DNA of 64,000 bases from Candidatus Poribacteria bacterium (lineage in GTDB: Bacteria; Poribacteria; WGA-4E; WGA-3G), in the NCBI GenBank assembly GCA_028820635.1, contig JAPPIG010000109.1, forward strand, positions 149,711-213,710. The letters are read 5' to 3'. Made by a program: the position numbers and the translations under genes. This document shows, piece by piece, positions 52,357 to 59,357 of this stretch; position 1 is the first letter of the stretch; every line of letters begins with the position of its first letter. The notes beneath the pieces are model-generated. The model saw only the letters and a list, made by a program, of their open reading frames with translations. It was not told the DNA's origin and ran no database searches.

Positions 52357-52722
52357 TTAACCGACAGTCTTATCTTTTCGCTGGTGAATGATAACGCTAT
52401 TCCCATCAGGGTCTTTGATTATCGCCCAAAAACATACTGCTGATTCCCCCAGAGGTGAATGTATATGGATTCCTGCTTGTTCTAATTCTTCTATGGTGGC
52501 TTTTACGTTTTCAACAGCAAGTGCAACTGTCCCGCCACCGGGAGAAGTAAAATCATAACCTTGTCCTAATACAAGCGTGCCGGGGTTTATCTCAAATTCT
52601 GCCCATGTGCCTTCATGCACTAAACATGCCAGCGGAATTCCAAGTACATCACGATAAAAAGCGAGCGATTTCTGCATATCGCTCACCCCAAAGAAAGTAA
52701 AGTCAATACCTAATACATTCAA
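52357..52722 (-). CDS. VOC-superfamily (glyoxalase/bleomycin-resistance-like) protein
   Basis: A 121-residue metal-binding-fold protein. IDFTFFGVSDMQKSLAFYRDVLGIPL is the first beta-alpha-beta unit, and TVALAVENVKATIEELEQAGI and CFWAIIKDPDGNSVIIHQR form the second, ending in a Asp-Pro-(Asp)-Gly-Asn motif. Typical members act on glutathione adducts or bind antibiotics. The specific function is unknown. It is a single-gene unit between the DUF433 pair and the BNR gene. Confidence 0.88.
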   Translation of the reverse strand: MNVLGIDFTFFGVSDMQKSLAFYRDVLGIPLACLVHEGTWAEFEINPGTLVLGQGYDFTSPGGGTVALAVENVKATIEELEQAGIHIHSPLGESAVCFWAIIKDPDGNSVIIHQRKDKTVG

Positions 52723-52759
52723 AACTACAATCTCCTCTACTCACTTTTACAATGATGTA

Positions 52760-53713
52760 CTAAGCGGCAAGGGTTTGGATGGGATATTCGTTATCGGATT
52801 CGGGGACTGTCCAGAACGCCCCCCAATCTGTGGCTCGCTCCTTTCCAATATAAAGCGTCTTTCCGATAACTGCCCACGCGGTTCCATCGGATGTAAATGC
52901 AATACAGCCCGTACGAATTCGGTCGGTGGATTCTGTTAGTTGATCGTTGAGTTGAGTCCATGTCTCGCCACCATTCTCCGAATGACAGAGCCAAGCACCA
53001 CCACCTCTTGGTCCATTTTGGACTGTGGCGATCAGTAGGTCTGGGTCTGCTGGATGTACAGCAATAGTAGTGCCGTAGCGAACTGGCAACCCTTCAATCC
53101 GGTTTACCCACGAATTCCCTCGGTCTTTACTGATATAAACACCGTTTTGCGTGTTTGCATAAACTCGATTATCGTCTGCAGGACACGTAGCGACCTGATG
53201 GACATCTTTATGAAGTTCTGGCGTTACAGGTTCCCACGAAATTCCTTCATCGTTGGAACGCATGATACTCCCAACATGGATATCTGCGTAACAAAAACCG
53301 TCTTGGGTTTTAGCAAAAGTCCGCACGGCTGGTGGACCGCCCCACGGCGTATACCAATCTTTTCGACATTCTAATTCGTCAAACGACTTAACCCGTTCAG
53401 CCGGTCCTTCTTCTCCAACGAGGCGATAGACATAAGCCCCCTCATCCGTTCCGATGAGCAGTGTCAACGGGTCCTCACTAATAACGAGCAACGAAGCAAT
53501 TGGATCCTCTATACCTATTGGAATTCGTTTCTCATCACTCTCCGATAAAACCAGTAGCGTTCCATCCGACAAGGCAGACACCACAGCTTGACCTTTTGAC
53601 AGTGAAACCATAGCGCCGTGTTCTTGATGATCTGTTCCTTTGTAAACTTGGACAACTTCTCCATCTCCATTATCTTCAACGGTATAGATAGCATTGTATG
53701 TAGCAATAAACAT
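52760..53713 (-). CDS. BNR/Asp-box repeat protein
   Basis: A 317-residue protein predicted to form a beta-propeller. SNDEGISWEPV, SKDRGNSWVNRI and SENGGETWTQLN are three Asp-box motifs (S/T-x-D-x-G-x-x-W type), and PADDNRVYAN and HPADPDLLIATV are propeller-blade boundaries. No signal peptide is seen, so it is probably intracellular. Its ATG shares its A with the stop of the upstream gene (TAATG), which implies coupled translation with the caspase-like protein. The catalytic activity of sialidases is not supported. Confidence 0.78.
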   Translation of the reverse strand: MFIATYNAIYTVEDNGDGEVVQVYKGTDHQEHGAMVSLSKGQAVVSALSDGTLLVLSESDEKRIPIGIEDPIASLLVISEDPLTLLIGTDEGAYVYRLVGEEGPAERVKSFDELECRKDWYTPWGGPPAVRTFAKTQDGFCYADIHVGSIMRSNDEGISWEPVTPELHKDVHQVATCPADDNRVYANTQNGVYISKDRGNSWVNRIEGLPVRYGTTIAVHPADPDLLIATVQNGPRGGGAWLCHSENGGETWTQLNDQLTESTDRIRTGCIAFTSDGTAWAVIGKTLYIGKERATDWGAFWTVPESDNEYPIQTLAA

Positions 53714-54363
53714 TATGTATTCTCCTCTGTTGTATAGCGTTTGAATATCTTCGTCCCGAAGCGAAAGTGTGGATCGAGTTGTGCTGCTTTTTCAACAGCC
53801 TCTTGCTCTGTATAGGTAGTTGTTGAATAATCGCGGTCCACACCGTCCATTATATAATAGAAAAAATTGGTAAAAAAGACTAATGATGAATCAAGATCAA
53901 CATATATTTCCTCTGGGTCATCGGGATGAAAGGGCGCAATATAGTATTGATAGCCAGATTTTAGAAATGCCTCTGCTATTGGTTCTCTTCCTGAACCACA
54001 CGCTGTAGAAAGCAGCGTGCCATCTCTATTTTGGACGTATTCGGTAATTTTCGTAGGTGTCAGTTCAACAACGACATCATCCCAACCTTTATCGCCAGGG
54101 GTATCGTAATCCCCATCTTCCTGATCGACGACTTCAAGTCTTAGATGCATATCCTCTGGCGTTTCACCTGAGCCGTGGCAAAAGATAATTGTATACGCGT
54201 AGTTGCGTTGTTGTGAAAAGAAATCAAGAATCTGACGTTTTTGGACAAAATAGTGGAAATCGACATGTAATCTGAAACTTTCAAGCACGCCACGGAGTGC
54301 GTCTGCTTCCCGAAGCATCGTGCGATCACAGACAATTGCGACAGGTGTAAATAATCTTAACAT
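53713..54363 (-). CDS. Possible caspase-fold (CHAT-like) protein
   Basis: A 216-residue protein with a pattern suggesting a clan CD cysteine peptidase fold. YTIIFCHGSGETPEDMHL provides a His-Gly position, and DGTLLSTACGSGREPIAEAFLKSG a Cys after a hydrophobic strand, in the order seen in CHAT domains. The preceding strand, TPVAIVCDRTML, fits the first beta strand. The longer ORF begins at ATG 54447, but the residues before MLRLFTP look unstructured, so I prefer 54363; neither start has a good ribosome-binding site. The gene is tightly coupled to the BNR-propeller gene (TAATG). Protease activity is an inference. Confidence 0.55.
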   Translation of the reverse strand: MLRLFTPVAIVCDRTMLREADALRGVLESFRLHVDFHYFVQKRQILDFFSQQRNYAYTIIFCHGSGETPEDMHLRLEVVDQEDGDYDTPGDKGWDDVVVELTPTKITEYVQNRDGTLLSTACGSGREPIAEAFLKSGYQYYIAPFHPDDPEEIYVDLDSSLVFFTNFFYYIMDGVDRDYSTTTYTEQEAVEKAAQLDPHFRFGTKIFKRYTTEENT

Positions 54364-54459
54364 TTGAATTTTCTTTATTTTTTGGTAGTGGATAGTCCAT
54401 TCTAAAATTATAGGCAATAATCGGGAATCGGAGTGCTCTCCTACCATAAACAGTCAATC

Positions 54460-54490
54460 TGTAGGAGCGATCTCCGAATCGCGATCTACA
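54460..54490. repeat. Short relative of the dispersed palindromic repeat
   Basis: TGTAGGAGCGATCTCCGAATCGCGATCTACA is an imperfect palindrome that shares the TGTAGGAGCGA..TCC core with 13333 and 21344. It lies upstream of the caspase-like gene. Confidence 0.5.
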
Positions 54491-54514
54491 GTGTAATGTT
54501 GACACTCTATCAGG

Positions 54515-54910
54515 TTAATCCGATTTATCTATAAGACGGTAGTGTTTAAAAAGGTCTCCAGACTTATATGTTTCAACCTTATCCGGTATAATCTCATCTT
54601 CGATTACAGCAATCTGCCACGGATCAATTTCTATTTTCTTGTCCTCTGAGATCTTTGCGGGGTCTACAAAATAGATATAAATCGTCTCGTCAGGCTCAAA
54701 CTGGTCGGGATTTTCAAAGGAAATGGTTCGGTTTGTAATATCTATATTTGAGACTCCTGGTGGTCTTGCTGCACAAGCCAATGCGAAGAGAAAGTCAGGG
54801 GTAAGATAGATCGCTTCCAAAGCTTCTTCTGGAGGTCTCCCAGGTGGCGCGTGCGCTTTACGTTTTCTCAATTTTGGAAAAGACTGCTTACTTCCGTGAT
54901 ATAGATACAT
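54515..54910 (-). CDS. Hypothetical protein with ART-like N-terminal motif
   Basis: A 131-residue soluble protein starting MYLYHGSKQSFPKLRKRKAHAPPG. The YHGS start followed by AIYLTPDFLFALACAARPP resembles the N-terminal half of small ADP-ribosyltransferase-like families (Tyr-His-Gly-Ser then a Tyr-Leu-Thr strand), and YIYFVDPAKI the next strand. No catalytic glutamate is certain. It has no small partner gene. It is a candidate toxin relative; a different fold is possible. Confidence 0.4.
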   Translation of the reverse strand: MYLYHGSKQSFPKLRKRKAHAPPGRPPEEALEAIYLTPDFLFALACAARPPGVSNIDITNRTISFENPDQFEPDETIYIYFVDPAKISEDKKIEIDPWQIAVIEDEIIPDKVETYKSGDLFKHYRLIDKSD

Positions 54911-55002
54911 TGTTTATTTCTCTATTATCAACGCGTTATAGACAGCAGAGCTTCTTTCTCAGGCATGTAACTTTTTCAGGAATGGTGCTGGTTGTTGTCC
55001 AA

Positions 55003-55878
55003 TCATCGTTCGTCCCCAGCAAAATTCACGAACAGTTTTCGTCCATTCAAAGGTTGTACCGGGCGGTTGTTGTCATGAATAATCGCTTTAAACGCTGCGA
55101 TTTGTGCTTCAGACATCTCAATCGGGGTTGTTAGTACAATCCATTTGACGCCTTCCGAACAAGGCGGGGTTGTTAACGAACCGTCGTAACGGTAGTAATT
55201 CCCGAAACGTGACGGAGCCACATCCTCTACCTGATCATTTGGTGAAAACATAAAACGAGGATCGACTATTAAGCTGTCATCCTCAGTGACATTCTCAATG
55301 CGTTGCGTTTCACCTGGAACTGCGGGTAGATGGGACCAGATAGGATCAAATACGAACTTGTGACGACCTTGCTTAATTAGCAATCCAACGACTGCCAACA
55401 TGCCATCTTCACTTTTGTGAACGAAATGCGCCTCCATATCAAAGGATTTACCTGCCACCGTGTGTTCGCTCGGTGCATGGAAATGGAATTGGAGCAGTTG
55501 ATACCGCGTGCCATCAACCTCAATCCAACTCCCTTCCGGGCATGCAACTTCAATTGTATGGCCAGTGTTTCGGACATTCATACTTGTTGGGCGGTAGTCG
55601 TACGGAATAAGGGGCAATTTTGCTGGTATAGGGTTTACAAGATCAATTGGCGATTGGTGCTTCCCCTCAGCACACAAGACGTATTCCGGACTGAGCTGCG
55701 CCCAAACCCTGGGGCCATTTTCTGCTTTGTAGCCCCATTCCACCTTCCCAGTAGCGGGTGTGACACTCCGTGCTTTTCCACAGCCTGTTAAACACATAAG
55801 TACACACATAATACTTATCAATGAATTTGCAATATGATGCAAACCATGTCCTAAAATTAATTTTTTGTAGTTATCCAC
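55003..55878 (-). CDS. Alpha-class carbonic anhydrase, lipoprotein
   Basis: A 291-residue enzyme that interconverts CO2 and bicarbonate. MDNYKKLILGHGLHH...IMCVLMCLTGC ends in a lipobox at Cys33, so it is anchored to a membrane and faces the outside. EWGYKAENGPRVWAQLSPEYVLCAEGKHQSPIDL is the alpha-CA signature, LQFHFHAPSEH and DMEAHFVHK supply the three zinc histidines, and TTPPCSEGVKWIVL the C-terminal loop. Two cysteines (CAEGK and PPCSEG) could form the usual disulfide. It is a single-gene unit. Confidence 0.95.
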   Translation of the reverse strand: MDNYKKLILGHGLHHIANSLISIMCVLMCLTGCGKARSVTPATGKVEWGYKAENGPRVWAQLSPEYVLCAEGKHQSPIDLVNPIPAKLPLIPYDYRPTSMNVRNTGHTIEVACPEGSWIEVDGTRYQLLQFHFHAPSEHTVAGKSFDMEAHFVHKSEDGMLAVVGLLIKQGRHKFVFDPIWSHLPAVPGETQRIENVTEDDSLIVDPRFMFSPNDQVEDVAPSRFGNYYRYDGSLTTPPCSEGVKWIVLTTPIEMSEAQIAAFKAIIHDNNRPVQPLNGRKLFVNFAGDER

Positions 55879-55939
55879 TTTAATATTCCTTGCGGAATAG
55901 ATGCCTTCTACAGATTCTAATATGAGATAAATTTACATT

Positions 55940-57205
55940 CTATTCATACGCCTTAACGAGCAGAGGAAGTTTTTCCCTGTCTTTACCTAATTCATCACGG
56001 ACACCGTTTGGATTCAGCACAGTTATCGTTCCCGTGATATCGTGAAGCGGTAAATCACTGTCCTGTTGCGTAAATGCTATGGCAGGACGATCATAATTGT
56101 CATCAACAAAACAATCAATGAAATCAACGCCTCCCATCGTTTGGACAATATCCGGTTTTGGCAAGGATAACAAAATCGGTACCCATTCATCGTTGAATTG
56201 TTGATCGGTAGCAGCGTTGATGATAGCACAATCCTTGAACTTTAAACGTGCACCCTTGACCGATTTTTCCTGAACTTTAATACCATAACCCATAGTGTTT
56301 TCAACTGTGCAGTGATTAAATTCGATGTTTCCACCCGGACCCTTGTCGCCTATCTTTGACACGCGGATACCCGTCCCGTGTTGACTGCTAATGTAGCAAT
56401 TTTCAAAACGTATTGACACATCTTCAGTCTCATCTGTGGTATGTGCTAAGAAAATTTCAATTCCGTCCCCGGCGTTATCTATGAATTGGCATCCAGAGAA
56501 TATCACGTTTTTGATCCGCTGTTCAATTAGGTCGGGTTCAATGTCTACACCGGATGATGGTGGCGTTCCCCACGTGTTTGCAAATGTGCAGTTTTCAACA
56601 GTTAGGTTTTCAGCACTAATAACGCTGATTCCCTGCCGATAATGGTTATCACAAACGATGTCCCGCAGCAGCACATTTTCAGAGTATTTTTGTTCTTTGC
56701 CGCCATCAACATAGATGCCGTCCCCGCCGCTATCCTTGAGCGTTAAACCAGAGACCTTTACATTTTTGGAACCCCGAATCGACAACGTCATTCGCCATTC
56801 TCCCTTTGGATACTGTCCATACCAGCGATGCCAATCGAATTGCTCAAGCACAAGCCCCGTGATATAGTCCTGTTTCCACATACGGAAGGTTGCACCATAT
56901 CCGCGTATGGTAAGGTTCTCCACATCTTGTGCGGTGAACATTGAATCCCCTTTGCCGCGATATTCACCCCGTTTTGCCGAAACAACTGTCCCTCGCTCAA
57001 AAATCAATTCTTGATTGCTGGCAAGTTTAATAGGACGAATTATCCAATCCGCACACATATTTGGGACAATCAACCGTTTTGCGCCAGAATCAATTGCGGC
57101 TTGCAATCCGACTGTCGCATCCTCTGGGTTAAATCCCCACCATGTTGCATTCGCATCTGTCCTTTTTCTTGATTGAACATCTGCAATCGCCTCAATATTT
57201 TTCAT
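55940..57205 (-). CDS. Right-handed parallel beta-helix repeat protein
   Basis: A 421-residue protein without a clear signal peptide. The N-terminus contains WGFNPEDATVGLQAAIDSGAKRLIVPN, the pectate-lyase-3-like entry. Parallel beta-helix coils follow: NLTIRGYGATFRMWKQD, NVKVSGLTLKDSGGDGIYVDGG, NLTVENCTFANTWGTPPSSGVDIEP, GCQFIDNAGDGIEIF and HCTVENTMGYGIKVQ. The fold is that of polysaccharide lyases and epimerases; catalytic residues are not evident. The track start (57247) is replaced by ATG 57205, preceded by TGGAGC eight bases upstream. Confidence 0.8.
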   Translation of the reverse strand: MKNIEAIADVQSRKRTDANATWWGFNPEDATVGLQAAIDSGAKRLIVPNMCADWIIRPIKLASNQELIFERGTVVSAKRGEYRGKGDSMFTAQDVENLTIRGYGATFRMWKQDYITGLVLEQFDWHRWYGQYPKGEWRMTLSIRGSKNVKVSGLTLKDSGGDGIYVDGGKEQKYSENVLLRDIVCDNHYRQGISVISAENLTVENCTFANTWGTPPSSGVDIEPDLIEQRIKNVIFSGCQFIDNAGDGIEIFLAHTTDETEDVSIRFENCYISSQHGTGIRVSKIGDKGPGGNIEFNHCTVENTMGYGIKVQEKSVKGARLKFKDCAIINAATDQQFNDEWVPILLSLPKPDIVQTMGGVDFIDCFVDDNYDRPAIAFTQQDSDLPLHDITGTITVLNPNGVRDELGKDREKLPLLVKAYE

Positions 57206-57266
57206 AGTTATGCTCCATAAAGGCAGTACTATTTTTAAATTGCTCAAAATCAGACAGGTTAGATTA

Positions 57267-57527
57267 TTATGGTGTTTTAGGATCTGTTAAGGTAACTTCA
57301 CGGATAGCATTCCAATCAATTATTGCAACCCACAAACCCTCTTCGTCCGAGTATTGCACTATACCGTCAACTTCCAATTCTTCACTATAAAAGATTAGGT
57401 GTTGGCTATCTCGTAAAGTAATTTTCTGACAGGCAAGGTCAGCCAGAGTTCCAGCGCAATTCAAACGTAATCTACCTTTCGAATCAGCGTTATGAAAATC
57501 TGCAAAGACTCTTGATTTTTTCATCAT
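57267..57527 (-). CDS. Hypothetical protein, second gene of a coupled pair
   Basis: An 86-residue protein (MMKKSRVFADFHNADSKGRLRLNCAGTLADLACQKITLRDSQHLIFYSEE...). It has no recognisable domain. Its ATG overlaps the upstream gene's stop by four bases, so the two are translated together. The VFADFHNAD start and the beta-rich core (LRLNCAGTLADLACQKITL) look conserved rather than random. The arrangement, two small coupled genes, is compatible with a toxin-antitoxin or toxin-immunity pair, but no motif supports it. Confidence 0.6.
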   Translation of the reverse strand: MMKKSRVFADFHNADSKGRLRLNCAGTLADLACQKITLRDSQHLIFYSEELEVDGIVQYSDEEGLWVAIIDWNAIREVTLTDPKTP

Positions 57528-57880
57528 CTTTCTCTCCGCATAGGATTTAGAATCGTTGGTGAAAGGAGTTCACTTGTTTCTTCAGGCGTAAGCCTTGTCA
57601 GCGTTGCATGATATGGGCTTCTACCAGAAGTTCGAATGACATCACCACCAGCTTCCCGAATTTCGCCTACTGTTGTCACTCCAATTTGCCTATGTGGAAT
57701 AGCACGAGAAAGTTCGGCAATTGTCACACCTTCAGCGCTTTCTACCGATACACCACGAATTCCACTGGGATGTGTCCCTATTCCACGTTGAATATCTTCT
57801 ACTCGGTTTTGACCTCCTCTAACAACAAAAGCATCGTTAGCAATTCTGACAGGAAGAATAGTCCGAGTTTTCTCTGTCAT
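57524..57880 (-). CDS. Hypothetical protein, first gene of a coupled pair
   Basis: A 118-residue soluble protein (MTEKTRTILPVRIANDAFVVRGGQNRVEDIQRGIGTHPSGIRGVSVESAEGVTIAELSRAIPHRQIGVTTVGEIREAGGDVIRTSGRSPYHATLTRLTPEETSELL...). I do not recognise a family. The middle has alternating beta-alpha segments. It overlaps the downstream 86-residue gene by four bases. No ribosome-binding site is obvious before its ATG. It lies next to the DUF5069 gene, with a short gap. Confidence 0.55.
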   Translation of the reverse strand: MTEKTRTILPVRIANDAFVVRGGQNRVEDIQRGIGTHPSGIRGVSVESAEGVTIAELSRAIPHRQIGVTTVGEIREAGGDVIRTSGRSPYHATLTRLTPEETSELLSPTILNPMRRER

Positions 57881-57968
57881 TTAGTGTTAATCCTTACCAA
57901 AAGATCAAATTTCCTTTAAATCCATTCACGCTTTTTCTTATACAGCATTAGCGCGTAAGTCTAAGCAA

Positions 57969-59252
57969 CTACAGCGCAAACGTCTTCTCATCATCAAGGT
58001 CCATCATAGCAAACCAAGTATTGATATCTGTAGGATCAGCAGCAAGTTTTTTGAGCATTTTCGTCATCATCGCCTTATGCCGTTCGGTTTCAGGTGTCAT
58101 TTGCGTCATCTTTTCATTAAATGCTTTGATGTCCGCCTCACTCTTTGGGTATTTCTCCTTTAACCATGCCTCAACCTCTGCATCGGTTGACAACGTTTTT
58201 AGTGCCTCAGTAAAATCTGCAGGTGATACTCCCAAAAATCCGAGCGTCATCCTGTCAAGTCCCGACTCCTCTCCATAGAAATAAGCCCCCAAGGTATTGC
58301 CAATAAATGCCCTACCTTTGTCAACCAATCGTGCAAGTTGAACCGTTCCGTAGACATCAGTATTGTAAGGGCTGCGGGGTGAGCTGCGATTGAGATCAAC
58401 AATACCGAAACTCAACTGATCGTCAAGGTCTTGGAGTGCCACCCAAGTGGTGATGTCTGTGCGGCTTGGATCTACCTCTTGGCAACGCGCTTCAAAACGT
58501 TCCCGTGAAGTTTCATCAGGACCACGATTGACCATCGCATGATTGAATGCATCAATCTCCTCATGTGATTTATCGCAGTTTTCCTGCATCCACTCACTTA
58601 TCTCAATATCATTCGGATTGTTAACCGCTGCTTCCTGAAAATCATCAGCAGAAATACCGAGGAATTCTAAAATGCGGACATCCTGTCCAGAAATATCACC
58701 GTATTTATAATCACCAATTTTTCCTGCACGTTCCGCGCGTGCTTTATCTGCCATGCGTGCTACGCCACAGATGCCAGCAACGTCTCTTGCACGTGCACTG
58801 CGCGGCGGACGTTCAGTGAGATCCACCTGCCAAAAACAACCCCAATCGTCCAGTTCAATGGATTGCAATACTGTTTTAATATCTGTGCGATTAGGCGCAA
58901 ACTTAGCGAGTCGTTCTTTCAATAATTGTTGATGTTTTTTGTCGGTTGGCAGTCTGTCCAGTTCCGTTTGGTTGAATGCTACAATCTCCTCATCTGTTTT
59001 CTTACCTTTTTCAAGCATCCAAGAACTGAGTGTCGCATCGTGGTATTCGTCAGCTGCCTCCGCAAAATCGTCTGCTGAGATATTCAAAAACGCTAATATG
59101 CGGCGATCTAAACCTGAATAGTCTCCATAGACAAAATCGCCGAGGGTCTCCTCGTTATGTGCGCGTGCCTTGTCTGTCATGCGTGCTGCACCAACAATCC
59201 CGGCAACACCGAGATTTGATGGGCGACGCGGTGGTTGACGTGTCAAATCCAT
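57969..59252 (-). CDS. Triple DUF5069 domain protein
   Basis: A 427-residue protein made of three tandem copies of a DUF5069 domain of about 140 residues. Each starts DLTxxPPRxP or DLNRSSPRSP, followed by ARMTDKARA/ARMADKARA/ARLVDKGRA and DYSGLDRRILAFLNISADDFAEA (or DISGQDVRILEFLG..., EESGLDRMTLGFLG...). A variable helix ends each unit. Single-domain DUF5069 proteins are common in Planctomycetes and related lineages; the function is unknown. No membrane segment or signal peptide is seen. The tandem fusion suggests a repetitive binding scaffold. Confidence 0.85.
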   Translation of the reverse strand: MDLTRQPPRRPSNLGVAGIVGAARMTDKARAHNEETLGDFVYGDYSGLDRRILAFLNISADDFAEAADEYHDATLSSWMLEKGKKTDEEIVAFNQTELDRLPTDKKHQQLLKERLAKFAPNRTDIKTVLQSIELDDWGCFWQVDLTERPPRSARARDVAGICGVARMADKARAERAGKIGDYKYGDISGQDVRILEFLGISADDFQEAAVNNPNDIEISEWMQENCDKSHEEIDAFNHAMVNRGPDETSRERFEARCQEVDPSRTDITTWVALQDLDDQLSFGIVDLNRSSPRSPYNTDVYGTVQLARLVDKGRAFIGNTLGAYFYGEESGLDRMTLGFLGVSPADFTEALKTLSTDAEVEAWLKEKYPKSEADIKAFNEKMTQMTPETERHKAMMTKMLKKLAADPTDINTWFAMMDLDDEKTFAL

Positions 59253-59357
59253 AATTCGTTTCCTTTCAATTTATTTAAAAACGTGGTATCATATCTCCAA
59301 ATGATATTGTATCATATTTAGAGTACGTGTCAAACAAAAACAGGAAATTCACATCTT

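Noticed and set aside
52760-53713. Sialidase assignment
   Set aside because: Asp-box repeats alone occur in many propellers, and the catalytic arginine triad and Tyr/Glu pair of sialidases could not be identified.
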